Positions 15,225 through 23,380 of a DNA stretch of 64,000 nt are shown one piece after another; position 1 is the stretch's first letter; every line of letters starts with the position of its first letter. The stretch is taken from the NCBI GenBank assembly GCA_934426255.1, contig CAKRYD010000008.1, positions 1 to 64,000 on the forward strand. Direction: 5' to 3'. Made by a program: the position numbers and the translations under genes. Source of the DNA: an uncultured Bacteroidaceae bacterium (lineage in GTDB: Bacteria; Bacteroidota; Bacteroidia; Bacteroidales; Bacteroidaceae). The notes under the pieces were generated by a model. It made no database searches. It was not told the DNA's origin and saw only the letters and a list, made by a program, of their open reading frames with translations.

Positions 15225-16124
15225 ATGCAAGAGCCACGAACCAGCACCTATACAATAGCCCGCATTCCACTGACAATTGAGATGGATAGGCACGATTCTC
15301 TTTGGGAGGTCATGGACAACTATCGGCCCTTTCTGTATGACGGCAGAGAGGCTCCAGCCGATGTGGCCTTTAAGCTGTCTGTTGTCGACAGGCTCAACGA
15401 CACGCCATGCCGTCTGCTGTCAAGCCGCCGCAACCCCGAAAACGGGGCCGACAACTTGGACATCTACACAGATGATGCCGGGCTATGCCGCTTCGACCTG
15501 TTTCAAAGCGGCACATGCAAGGCTGTGATGCATACACATCCGCCCTTTCACACTGCCGAAGTCATGTTTGAAGGAAGCCTCGAAGAGCGGCGCAGGGCCC
15601 TTAACTGTGCCGTGATGCTCTGCTACATGCTGGCTGCAACGGGCAGAAACGCCTTGCTGATTCATGCATCTGTCGTGGTCAACAACGGAAGAGGCTACGT
15701 GTTTCTGGGCAAGAGCGGCACCGGCAAAAGCACACACAGCCATCTGTGGCTTCAACATGTCGAAGGCAGCACTCTGCTTAACGACGACAACCCGGTTGTA
15801 GGCATCACAGGCTCCGAAATCAGGATTTATGGCAGCCCGTGGAGCGGAAAGACAGCCTGCTACCGCAACACCGGAGTGCCCGTGGCAGCTTTCGTGCGGC
15901 TGAAACAGGCCGACAAGAACCTTCTGCACCGGCTCACACCGGCCGAAAGCTATGCCTCCCTACTCGCCTCAAGCGGCACAGCCTTTGGCATTGACGGCCT
16001 GAACGGACAGAAAGCCCGGCTGCTGTCGCAGCTCGCAGAAGCCTGTCCGTGCATGCTGATGGAGTGCAGGCCCGACCAGGAAGCAGCGCAGCTCTGTTCA
16101 CAACAGCTCCGACCACGGCCATGA
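15225..16124 (+). CDS. HPr-kinase-like protein, first gene of a PqqD/ABC operon
   Basis: A 299-residue protein. The C-terminal half resembles the catalytic core of HPr kinase/phosphorylase and of the serine kinases found in some lasso-peptide clusters: HASVVV (about 147-152), the P-loop GKSGTGKST (162-170), LLNDDNPVVG (about 184-193) with an acidic pair, and YGSPWSGK (202-209). The N-terminal 140 residues match nothing I recognise. HPr kinase's own N-terminal domain is absent, so a kinase of HPr is unlikely; the substrate could be a peptide or small molecule. The start is set after the promoter box at 15179. The stop overlaps the next ATG by four bases. Confidence 0.8.
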   Translation: MQEPRTSTYTIARIPLTIEMDRHDSLWEVMDNYRPFLYDGREAPADVAFKLSVVDRLNDTPCRLLSSRRNPENGADNLDIYTDDAGLCRFDLFQSGTCKAVMHTHPPFHTAEVMFEGSLEERRRALNCAVMLCYMLAATGRNALLIHASVVVNNGRGYVFLGKSGTGKSTHSHLWLQHVEGSTLLNDDNPVVGITGSEIRIYGSPWSGKTACYRNTGVPVAAFVRLKQADKNLLHRLTPAESYASLLASSGTAFGIDGLNGQKARLLSQLAEACPCMLMECRPDQEAAQLCSQQLRPRP

Positions 16125-16570
16125 AACACCTATCCGTAGCCAACGAAAGCCTGTTGCCCGAAGTGGAAAAACTTCTGGCCGAAGGCATACGTGTCACTTT
16201 AAAGGTGAAAGGAAACAGCATGCTGCCCTTTATCCGCGGCGGGCGCGACAGTGTGACCCTCGAAGCCCCCGACCGCATAAGCCGCGGCAACATAGTGCTG
16301 GCACGCATAAGGAAAGAACGGTATGTGCTTCACCGCATCATCGGAACAAAGGGCAACACCGTCATACTGATGGGCGACGGCAACTGCCACGGCACGGAAC
16401 AATGCCTGCGCAGCGACATCTGCGGACGCGTCATAACTATAGTCAAGCCACACAAATGCATCTCCACAGACACTTCCTCCATGCACATGGCAGGCACAGT
16501 ATGGAGGCTTCTGCTCCCCGTGAGACGCTGGCTGCTGGCTCTGTATAAAAGGACAATCATAGACAAATGA
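16121..16570 (+). CDS. S24/S26-like signal peptidase family protein
   Basis: A 149-residue protein with the type I signal peptidase/LexA-like fold motifs: VKGNSMLPFIRGGRDSV (about 27-43), where Ser of SMLP is the nucleophile in active family members; RGNIVLARI (about 54-62); YVLHRIIG (about 67-74) and VILMGDGN (about 80-87). In bacterial signal peptidase I the general base is Lys; here the equivalent place has His (LHRIIG), as in the endoplasmic-reticulum/archaeal S26B group. There is no N-terminal anchor, but a hydrophobic stretch near the C-terminus (about 123-140, VWRLLLPVRRWLLALY) may bind the membrane. ATGA overlaps couple it to both neighbours. It may process the substrate of the cluster. 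Confidence 0.78.
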   Translation: MKHLSVANESLLPEVEKLLAEGIRVTLKVKGNSMLPFIRGGRDSVTLEAPDRISRGNIVLARIRKERYVLHRIIGTKGNTVILMGDGNCHGTEQCLRSDICGRVITIVKPHKCISTDTSSMHMAGTVWRLLLPVRRWLLALYKRTIIDK

Positions 16571-16836
16571 GAATAATCAAAGGATTCATATTGCGCAAAG
16601 TGGCCGGACAATCCATCGTGGTCGGCGAAGGAATCGGCCAAATCGACTTCAACAAGCTCGTTTCGCTCAACAGCACAGCCGCATGGCTCTGGCAGCAAGT
16701 AGCCGACAAAGAGTTTACGGAACAGACATTGGCACAGCTCCTTGTGGCACACTACGGCATCGACATGGCCGAAGCCCAACGCGACGCCCACGACCTTGCA
16801 GCCCTTTGGCTCAAGGCCGGACTGATTGAAAACTAA
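16567..16836 (+). CDS. PqqD family peptide-binding protein (RRE-type)
   Basis: An 89-residue stand-alone PqqD-like protein. Such domains (RiPP recognition elements) bind the leader of a precursor peptide and present it to modifying enzymes. Seen: three beta strands (RIIKGFILRKVAGQSIVV and following), the motif LVSLNSTAAWLWQQV (about 33-47), typical of PqqD as 'lN.ta..iw.ll', and the helices TEQTLAQLLVAHYGIDMAEAQRDAHDLAALWLKAGLI. Overlaps the peptidase gene by four bases and is followed after four bases by the nucleotidyltransferase gene. No radical SAM enzyme, lasso cyclase or precursor gene is next to it, which makes its client unknown. Confidence 0.85.
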   Translation: MRIIKGFILRKVAGQSIVVGEGIGQIDFNKLVSLNSTAAWLWQQVADKEFTEQTLAQLLVAHYGIDMAEAQRDAHDLAALWLKAGLIEN

Positions 16837-16840
16837 AGAA

Positions 16841-17950
16841 ATGGACCAGAAAACCTGTCAAAGCTTTTTTGGACTTCTGCGCGACGGACTGTGGGGATGC
16901 GGCACAGATAAAGACCTGATGGCCGGCATCGACTGGAAAGCCCTTATGGACACAGCCTCCCGGCAAACCGTAACGGGACTCGTGGCACAAGGCATCTGCA
17001 ACCTTGCAGCAACAGCCCAAGTACCACGCACTGTAATCAACAGAGCCCTCTATGTGGAAAGCCACAACCGGGCCTGCCACGCACTGCTCAACAAAAGCCT
17101 TGAAGGCATCACATCACTGCTACAGCAGGAAGGCATCCGCTACGTACTGCTCAAAGGTCAGGGACTGGCCACCCTCTACCCCAAAGCCACCCTGCGCACA
17201 TGCGGAGATATAGACCTGTGGATAGGACACGAAGCATACGGTAAAGCCTGCCACAAGGCCATGCAATGGAACAGCCAAGGGACCTGCATCGACGGACAGA
17301 AACATTTTCACTTCCATTACAAGGGCGTTCCCATCGAGCTGCATAGAATAACCGAACACATGCCCTTCGGCATGCACAACAGACTCTTCGGGCAACTGAC
17401 CGAAGAAAAGCTGCAACCCGGCAGCTGCCCACACGTCTGTATCGACGGTAACAGCTATGAAATACCACCCGATGACTACAATGTCGTCTATGTGTTCAAC
17501 CACTTCTTCCATCACTTCATGCTGGGTGGCATATCGCTTCGCCAGTTATGCGACTGGGCACTGTTGCTCAATGCAGCCTCCGACAACATAGACCCGGACG
17601 TGCTGGAACAACGGCTCAGATGCTTCGGCCTGTGGCGTGCATGGCAGCTGTTTGGCTGCATAGCAGTGGAAACGCTCGGACTTCCGGCCCATAAAATGCC
17701 CTTCTACAGCCCCGACCACTCCGGAAAGCAGCGGGCACTATCGTATATCCTTGATGCCGGTAACTTTGGCCGGTATCGCAGCGACATAGGAGCACGGCCC
17801 GAAAGCTACTGGGGAGGAAAGTGGCACTCGCTGAAAGGCAACATGCAACACTTCAGGAAATTCCTCACAATACTGCCCCAAGAAACAGCAGCCTATGGCA
17901 CTACATTCCTCTATCACGGCATAACACACATTCTGAAAAGACAAAAATGA
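16841..17950 (+). CDS. Nucleotidyltransferase family protein (NTP_transf_5-like)
   Basis: A 369-residue protein. The central part has the nucleotidyltransferase fold motif of the PF14907 type: IRYVLLKGQGLATLYPKATL (about 100-119) then RTCGDIDLWIG (about 119-129) with acidic metal ligands Asp123 and Asp125, and later PIELHRITEHMP. Flanks are mostly helical. Proteins of this family accompany lasso-peptide and other PqqD-containing clusters, where some modify the product. The ATG at 16841 is chosen; the TTG at 16826 lies inside the pqqD-like gene. Its stop overlaps the ABC transporter ATG by four bases. Substrate unknown. Confidence 0.8.
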   Translation: MDQKTCQSFFGLLRDGLWGCGTDKDLMAGIDWKALMDTASRQTVTGLVAQGICNLAATAQVPRTVINRALYVESHNRACHALLNKSLEGITSLLQQEGIRYVLLKGQGLATLYPKATLRTCGDIDLWIGHEAYGKACHKAMQWNSQGTCIDGQKHFHFHYKGVPIELHRITEHMPFGMHNRLFGQLTEEKLQPGSCPHVCIDGNSYEIPPDDYNVVYVFNHFFHHFMLGGISLRQLCDWALLLNAASDNIDPDVLEQRLRCFGLWRAWQLFGCIAVETLGLPAHKMPFYSPDHSGKQRALSYILDAGNFGRYRSDIGARPESYWGGKWHSLKGNMQHFRKFLTILPQETAAYGTTFLYHGITHILKRQK

Positions 17951-19575
17951 CATCGCAAAGACTACATTTCGCATGGAAAGCCTCGACAGGGGTGAGAGGC
18001 CAGATTATAGGGAGTGCACTATGCGGTATGTTGAGGATCGCAGCAGCAATGTGCTTTGTCTGGGCCTGCAAACAGTTGATAGACATAGCCACAATGCGGC
18101 ACGAAGGAAGTTTTGTGCTCTATATGGCTGCCATGGTGACATGTGCAGTGGTGCAGCTGACAGCCTCGGTTCTCTCCTCACGCATCGAGAGCCTTGCCAC
18201 TGTAAAAATGCGCAACAACCTGCGACAGGAGCTGTTCAGCCACCTCATGGCCGGCAGATATCTCAGCCGGCCGCTACACACCGGAGACCTCGTTAACCGC
18301 ATACAAGACGACAGCCAGACGCTGGCCGCAATGGCTTGTATGTTGATACCGTCGATTGCAGTGTCGCTCATCCAGTTTATCGCTGCCTACATATTCCTCT
18401 CTGCGTTGGATATACATCTGGCATGGATTCTCGCATTGGTGATGCCTGTAACACTGCTGACGGGACGCACCTATATCAAAGGCATAAAACGGCTGACCCA
18501 CGACATCCGAGCAATAGACAGCAAGACGCAAGAGCTGATACAAGAACATCTGCAACACCGCACCCTGCTACGTACAATGGAAAGCACACAGAACTCGGCC
18601 AATGCCCTCGACACCCTGCACAGCTCGTTGTGGCAGAGTGTAAGGAAACGCACCCGTTATGTGTTGTCGCTACGTGCATGCATGCAAGCCGGCTTTATGG
18701 CAGGATACATGGTGGCCTTTCTTTGGGGTGCACACGGCATTATGGCAGGATACATATCGTTTGGTGTAATGACTGCATTCCTGCAACTGGTAGCCCAATT
18801 GCAACGGCCCGTAGTAGACATAGCCCAAAAGTCACACTCCGTGGCACAAGCCCTGGCCTCAGTGGAACGGATGGCCGCACTTTTTGACCTGCCGAAAGAA
18901 GAGAATGGAACGCCTATACGACTGAACAAGCCTGTAGGACTGCGCTTTGAACACGTAGACTTTTCCTACATTGCAGGCACGGCAAAAACGGTATGCAACT
19001 TCAGCCATGACTTCAAGCCGGGAACAACTACTGCAATCCTTGGCGAATCGGGCATGGGAAAGACCACCTTGATCAGGCTGGCTCTGGCCTTGGTCAAGCC
19101 GGACAAGGGACACATTATATTATATAATGAAGACAACGAAGTCAAGGCTTCTCCCATGACAAGATGCAACATCACATACGTGCCTCAAGGAAATTCGCTG
19201 ATGAGTGGCAGCATACGTGACAACCTGCTCTTAGGCAACCCTGCCGCCGATATGGCAGACATGGAGAAAGCACTTCGCGGAGCTGCAGCTGACTTCGTTG
19301 CCGACTTGCCCGATGGAATATATACCCTCTGCGGTGAAAAAGGCATAGGATTAAGTGAAGGACAGGCACAGCGCATTGCCATCGCCCGCGGACTGCTCAG
19401 AAACGGAAGTATACTGTTGCTCGACGAACCCTCCTCATCGTTGGATGCAGCCACCGAGACACTGCTCTTTGAACGGCTGAAAGACTACATGAAAGGCAAG
19501 ACATTTATAGTGGTGACACACCGCGACAGCGTGTCACACCTGTGCAACAATACAATAAGGATAAGGCGGAACTGA
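17947..19575 (+). CDS. ABC transporter, fused permease and ATPase
   Basis: A 542-residue half-transporter of the exporter type, expected to work as a homodimer in the inner membrane. N-terminal six-helix membrane domain (about 15-300); ATPase domain (about 330-540) with Walker A GESGMGKTT (366-374), Q-loop (about 412), signature LSEGQ (469-473, Glu in place of the common Gly), Walker B ILLLDEP (489-495, Asp493/Glu494) and H-loop His525. There is no C39 leader-peptidase domain at the N-terminus; that job could fall to the S26-like protein of the operon. Last gene of the operon: its stop lies one base from the stop of the convergent AraC gene, with no terminator between. Confidence 0.9.
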   Translation: MTSQRLHFAWKASTGVRGQIIGSALCGMLRIAAAMCFVWACKQLIDIATMRHEGSFVLYMAAMVTCAVVQLTASVLSSRIESLATVKMRNNLRQELFSHLMAGRYLSRPLHTGDLVNRIQDDSQTLAAMACMLIPSIAVSLIQFIAAYIFLSALDIHLAWILALVMPVTLLTGRTYIKGIKRLTHDIRAIDSKTQELIQEHLQHRTLLRTMESTQNSANALDTLHSSLWQSVRKRTRYVLSLRACMQAGFMAGYMVAFLWGAHGIMAGYISFGVMTAFLQLVAQLQRPVVDIAQKSHSVAQALASVERMAALFDLPKEENGTPIRLNKPVGLRFEHVDFSYIAGTAKTVCNFSHDFKPGTTTAILGESGMGKTTLIRLALALVKPDKGHIILYNEDNEVKASPMTRCNITYVPQGNSLMSGSIRDNLLLGNPAADMADMEKALRGAAADFVADLPDGIYTLCGEKGIGLSEGQAQRIAIARGLLRNGSILLLDEPSSSLDAATETLLFERLKDYMKGKTFIVVTHRDSVSHLCNNTIRIRRN

Positions 19576-19576
19576 A

Positions 19577-20677
19577 CTATTGCTCCCGTGCAGCATTGCA
19601 CAACATCCGCTTCTTCCATTCAGCAGGTGTCATGCCCGTTTGCTGCTTGAATATAGTGCAGAAATAGGGACGTGAGGCAAAACCGGTAGCCAAAGCCAGC
19701 TCTTCGAAGGATAAATCGCGATTGCCCTCCATCATCGACTTGGCTTCCTGAATGCGCAGATGATTAATCCACTCACGAAACGATACCTTATGATGCTTGT
19801 TGAAATAGGCCGAAATGTCGGTACGGTTGGTATGGAAGGCTTCGGCCAACGTGTTGATGGTAATGCCCTGCTGCAGGAACTTCTTGTCGCCAACCCACGA
19901 CTTCACCTTTTCATCCATGTCAACAACTTTGTCATTGATGAGCCGGCTTGCAGCATTAGCCTCGGCTGCTTCGGGGACAAGAGCAACGGCTTCCTCAACC
20001 TTCTCATAGTTAAACATGTAGTTGAGCAACGCCATGAAGATGTAGATGAATACGAATATTCCAGCAAACATGTACAAGCCTACGGCCCACAATGGCATGA
20101 ATGCCATGAACGCCCCGATAAGCCCGAAGAAGACAATCAGCAGCGTGCTATGATAGAGCCATACAATAAAACCCTCGGTATCCTCGGAATAAAAGTCGTC
20201 CATCATACGCACCGAATGCCGGTACGTCTTAAAGAAAATAATGGTGATCCGCAGGCTTTCAAACAGGAAAATGGCTGCTCCGGCCATGACTCCTGCGGCA
20301 AAGTCGAATGCAATCGATACCCAAATGCACACCATGGCCAAGGCATATTTGACAAAGTCGCGTATGGTTCGGTGCCGGCAGATGTATGATTCATCCAACA
20401 GGGATATATAGGCCATACCCATCAATATGGCTTCCAGATAAAAGCATGTCAGGTTGAGTCCGGCTGCATGAAGTGGAGTTCTTTCCCTGAAATTAAAGAG
20501 CCATTGCAACAAGATCTGTATGGCAAACAATCCCAATGCAACACCTACAATCCTGCGAGTCCGGTTATAGCTGCGATAGATGTCCCTGTCAGGCACTTTC
20601 CCAAACAACAGAATGAAGGAAAAGACAAAGAGCAAAGGCCATGCCACCAGCAAGGAATTATAATAAAGTGTTTCCAT
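19577..20677 (-). CDS. Membrane-bound AraC family transcriptional regulator
   Basis: A 366-residue protein with about seven hydrophobic membrane segments in the first 215 residues (for example SLLVAWPLLFVFSFILLF and STLLIVFFGLIGAFMAFMPL), a linker, and a C-terminal double helix-turn-helix of the AraC type (about 270-360: SAYFNKHHKVSFREWINHLRIQEAK in parts, LSFEELALATGFASRPYFCTIFKQQTGMTP in parts). Such membrane-tethered AraC proteins are common in Bacteroidales and are thought to sense envelope or extracellular signals. The ATG at 20677 is preferred because a promoter box lies just upstream; the frame could reach 20722. It runs convergently into the ABC operon. Confidence 0.9.
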   Translation of the reverse strand: METLYYNSLLVAWPLLFVFSFILLFGKVPDRDIYRSYNRTRRIVGVALGLFAIQILLQWLFNFRERTPLHAAGLNLTCFYLEAILMGMAYISLLDESYICRHRTIRDFVKYALAMVCIWVSIAFDFAAGVMAGAAIFLFESLRITIIFFKTYRHSVRMMDDFYSEDTEGFIVWLYHSTLLIVFFGLIGAFMAFMPLWAVGLYMFAGIFVFIYIFMALLNYMFNYEKVEEAVALVPEAAEANAASRLINDKVVDMDEKVKSWVGDKKFLQQGITINTLAEAFHTNRTDISAYFNKHHKVSFREWINHLRIQEAKSMMEGNRDLSFEELALATGFASRPYFCTIFKQQTGMTPAEWKKRMLCNAAREQ

Positions 20678-20697
20678 CTGTATCTTTATGTGTGCTG

Positions 20698-20705
20698 CAA
20701 AAATA
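20698..20705 (-). promoter_or_regulatory. Promoter -7 element of the membrane AraC gene
   Basis: TATTTTTG on the minus strand, a full TAnnTTTG match, gives a leader of about 14 bases to the ATG at 20677. Confidence 0.6.
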
Positions 20706-20754
20706 CAAAAAAGGCAGCTCATAAAGAGCCGCCCTCTATTAAAAACGAAAGAAA

Positions 20755-21423
20755 TTAGTCTTCATTCATCCAACTGTTGTCCACAGTATTGTTGGTGCTT
20801 TCGGCAGGTTGTGCCGGTCTTTCCTGCCGCATGCGTGGCCCGCGTCTGTTATCATTCTGCCTCGACATGCGCGGCCTCCCATCGGGAGATTCGCCGTTGG
20901 GAGCATTGGCAGGCCGCTCTTTTCCGTTTATCATGTCCTGCACCATCTTTTGCGCATTCGGCATTTTGCGCAGACGCATCCAGATTTCGTGATTCACTTT
21001 CCCTTCGACTTTCCGGTCAATCACCATCCATTGTCCGCCTTGCAGCTTATAGGTGAGTTGCTGCGGTGCGGCTTGCCCTGCACCGGCAGCACCGGCATCG
21101 GGAGTCTCAATCAGGGTAGAATCGTTTTGCTTTGCCAGGGTTCCTTGTTCGGCAATGCCGCATCCGCCACCTCTCACCCCGATGGAAAGGTTGGAATAAA
21201 TGCCATCGGCGGATATGATTTTCAGCACAGGCAAGACCCTGATGTCATAGCGTCCGCTGTCGCCTGTCTGGAACCGGCACAACTGCCATATACCTTCGAG
21301 CACTGCTTTTGTCACTTGTTCGGCTTCCCCCTGTCTGGGATAACTGTTGGCATATGCAGTCAGCGGCAGGCCAGTGACAACCAACAGCAATGCGAGCAAC
21401 AGCTCTTTACGGATCTTCTTCAT
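20755..21423 (-). CDS. DUF4488 domain-containing exported protein
   Basis: A 222-residue protein starting at MKKIRKELLLALLLVVTGLP, a Sec signal peptide. Residues about 40-145 match the DUF4488 pattern: LEGIWQLCRF, VLPVLKIISADGIYSNLSI, IAEQGTL..., GGQWMVIDRKVEGKVNHEIWMRL. The function of DUF4488 is unknown; it is a lipocalin-sized exported domain found in Bacteroidales. A C-terminal low-complexity tail (about 170-222) is rich in Arg, Pro and Asn (RPRMSRQNDNRRGPRMRQER). It is 45 bases downstream of the GH43 gene on the same strand and may be co-transcribed with it. Confidence 0.75.
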   Translation of the reverse strand: MKKIRKELLLALLLVVTGLPLTAYANSYPRQGEAEQVTKAVLEGIWQLCRFQTGDSGRYDIRVLPVLKIISADGIYSNLSIGVRGGGCGIAEQGTLAKQNDSTLIETPDAGAAGAGQAAPQQLTYKLQGGQWMVIDRKVEGKVNHEIWMRLRKMPNAQKMVQDMINGKERPANAPNGESPDGRPRMSRQNDNRRGPRMRQERPAQPAESTNNTVDNSWMNED

Positions 21424-21468
21424 GGCTTTTATTGTTTTAATGTTAGGACTGTTTTGCTGCAATATGGT

Positions 21469-22455
21469 TTAACGCCCGTCCTTCGAAAAGGACACAATGC
21501 GTCCATCCTTGATGACTATCCTGCCCAATGTCATTGTAGGCTTCAACGTTGCCGACTTTACGCTGTTAGGGGAATGGTAGGATACACGCAGACGTCCCTG
21601 AAGGTCTTTGAATATCATCGTATGACCGCCGTCATCAGTGTTTAGAGGACGCTGATCCTGCTTCCACGGACCTTCTATCCTGCCATTTTCGGAAACAGCC
21701 TGCGCAAAGACATATTTTTGCTCGCCGTCTACCTTGGCAAAACTCGACCACAGCATAATCAGATGCCCCGTAGCCTTGTCGCGGATGATATAGGGTGCGT
21801 CAGTGACATAGCAGTCGTGGCCGTCTCTCTTCTCAATGGAGGTGCACCAGGGAGCTTCGGATGCCGAAAACAGTTTGATAGGCTGACCTATGGTCCGCGA
21901 CAAATCCTTGGAAAGCCGCTGCGCCCATATCTCTCCATCGTGGCATTCCAGCCATTCGCGGCTGAAGACCAACCAGGGTTTGCCTTTCTTGTCAACATAA
22001 AGCGAGGCATCGAGGCACTGCATGTCTTCGGGAGTCATCACGGTGCGCTCGTTGTTTACCGGCTTATACGGACCTGCAATGCCGTTGGTAGAACGGAATA
22101 TGGCCGTACCACGCTTCTTTCCCTCCGGCGTTACCGTGACAAAAACATAGTGGTTTCCTTTCCATTCATAGGTATCGGGGGCCCACCAGTCCTGCGCATT
22201 CTGATAGACGCCCTCCTGGGGAATCACACGACGCACATAGTCCCAACCGGCCAAATCCCGGCTTTGATAAAGTGCCAACCGGCCTTCTTTGTCGGGCGAT
22301 GCCGACACAATGAGATAGTAGCACCCTGCATGCCGGTCTACCAATACAAACGGATCTCGGCAATACATCTTGCCCGTCGGAAACGATTTGCCGGCAACCA
22401 TGATTGCAGACTGCAACGATATGAACAGTGAAATAACGAATGTCTTCAACTTCAT
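21469..22455 (-). CDS. Glycoside hydrolase family 43-like secreted enzyme
   Basis: A 328-residue enzyme with a signal peptide (MKLKTFVISLFISLQSAIMV). The five-blade beta-propeller signatures of GH43 are visible: RDPFV with the general-base Asp34, APDTYEWKGNHYVFVT (about 91-106), the middle Asp148 in LDASLY, and Glu199 in SASEAPW as the likely acid. GH43 enzymes cleave arabinofuranosides, xylosides or arabinan, with inversion; the exact linkage cannot be told. Start at 22455 is supported by a promoter box only 17 bases upstream. It is divergent from the methyltransferase gene, with which it shares a short promoter region. Confidence 0.88.
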   Translation of the reverse strand: MKLKTFVISLFISLQSAIMVAGKSFPTGKMYCRDPFVLVDRHAGCYYLIVSASPDKEGRLALYQSRDLAGWDYVRRVIPQEGVYQNAQDWWAPDTYEWKGNHYVFVTVTPEGKKRGTAIFRSTNGIAGPYKPVNNERTVMTPEDMQCLDASLYVDKKGKPWLVFSREWLECHDGEIWAQRLSKDLSRTIGQPIKLFSASEAPWCTSIEKRDGHDCYVTDAPYIIRDKATGHLIMLWSSFAKVDGEQKYVFAQAVSENGRIEGPWKQDQRPLNTDDGGHTMIFKDLQGRLRVSYHSPNSVKSATLKPTMTLGRIVIKDGRIVSFSKDGR

Positions 22456-22471
22456 ATACCTATGTTTGGTA

Positions 22472-22509
22472 CAAAAATACGTATTTTCCGCGAATCCTTT
22501 GTATCTTTG
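22472..22509. promoter_or_regulatory. Divergent promoter region GH43 / methyltransferase
   Basis: TATTTTTG on the minus strand (22479..22472) serves the GH43 gene and TATCTTTG on the plus strand (22502-22509) serves the methyltransferase gene. The two -7 boxes are back to back, 22 bases apart, so their upstream regions overlap. Confidence 0.6.
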
Positions 22510-22528
22510 CACGCATAAAAACACAAAG

Positions 22529-23335
22529 ATGCAAGAACGTCAAATCGACAGAGTCAGGTATTTTAATGAGTTGGCAACAACCTGCGAAAAGTACTTTATG
22601 CCCTACATCTCCCTGTTCAAGCCCGTCGAACAAGGCATGCAGGTGTTGGAAATCGGCTGTGGTGATGGCGGCAATCTGCTTCCTTTCAGCCGCAAAGGAT
22701 GCGAAGTAGTGGGTGTCGACATGGCACCTTCGCGCATCGAAGTGGCACGCGAATGCTTTCGCCATGCAGGAGCGAAAGGGCGTTTCATTGCTTCCGACAT
22801 CTTCAAAATCACCGAGCTGGAACACCGTTTCGACCTCATCATCTGTCACGATGTGCTGGAGCACATCAACGACAAAAGCCTGTTTCTGACGAACGTGAGT
22901 AAATATCTCAGTCGCGGTGGCATGGTATTCATGTCTTTCCCTGCCTGGCAGATGCCTTTCGGCGGCCACCAGCAGATTTGCCATAACCGGCTGCTCTCGC
23001 ACCTGCCCTTCTTCCATCTGCTGCCGCGGCCGGTCTACAAAGCCATACTCACCACAGCCCGCGAGCCGCTGGCCACCATCGACGAACTGATGAACATCAA
23101 GACCACACGCTGCCCCATCGAGCTTTTCGAGCGTCTTTCACGAAAGGCCGGATTCACAGTGTGCAACCGCCGCCTTTATTTCATCAATCCTCATTACGAA
23201 GTAAAATTCGGATTGCGTCCGCGACTCCTTGCACCTTTCATCGGAAACATCCCCTGGGTACGCAACTTCTTTACCACTTCCTGCTTTTATATCCTGCAGC
23301 CCGGCAGCAAGCAGGCTGCTCCCGCCGACCTTTAA
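22529..23335 (+). CDS. Class I SAM-dependent methyltransferase
   Basis: A 268-residue protein. Motif I is VLEIGCGDGGNLLPFSRKG (about residues 36-54) and the following acidic end of strand 2 is EVVGVDMAPSRIEVA; then GRFIASDIFKI (motif II region), FDLIICHDVLEHI (about 101-113) as in UbiE/COQ5-type enzymes, and GGMVFMSFPAWQMPFGGHQQI. Substrate unknown; sequence features around HQQICHNRLL are shared with methyltransferases acting on lipid or glycan precursors, but this is not decisive. The start follows a promoter box by 20 bases; the frame extending upstream to 22370 is antisense to GH43. Confidence 0.88.
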   Translation: MQERQIDRVRYFNELATTCEKYFMPYISLFKPVEQGMQVLEIGCGDGGNLLPFSRKGCEVVGVDMAPSRIEVARECFRHAGAKGRFIASDIFKITELEHRFDLIICHDVLEHINDKSLFLTNVSKYLSRGGMVFMSFPAWQMPFGGHQQICHNRLLSHLPFFHLLPRPVYKAILTTAREPLATIDELMNIKTTRCPIELFERLSRKAGFTVCNRRLYFINPHYEVKFGLRPRLLAPFIGNIPWVRNFFTTSCFYILQPGSKQAAPADL

Positions 23336-23344
23336 AAAAGCATA

Positions 23345-23380
23345 TCCGGCAGTCTTATCAGCATGACAAGAACTGCCGGA
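23345..23380 (+). terminator. Possible terminator hairpin after the methyltransferase gene
   Basis: TCCGGCAGTCTT pairs with AAG(A)ACTGCCGGA, one bulged A, around an 11-base loop. It has no T run, so termination is uncertain. Confidence 0.4.

Noticed and set aside
14741..15225. Genomic island integrated at the tRNA-Met gene
   Set aside because: No integrase is next to the tRNA, no second copy of the tRNA 3' end was noticed downstream, and the tRNA keeps its own terminator.
15066..15293. Short open frames through repeat copy 1 (also at 28121-28467, 45271-45612 and 59881-60102) with phrases such as FHVHET or YMKQ
   Set aside because: They are translations of the palindromic repeats on either strand, occur at every copy in several frames, and lack a start context or family match.
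15225..19575. Complete lasso-peptide biosynthesis cluster
   Set aside because: The leader protease (transglutaminase-like), the asparagine-synthase-like cyclase and a precursor peptide are all missing.
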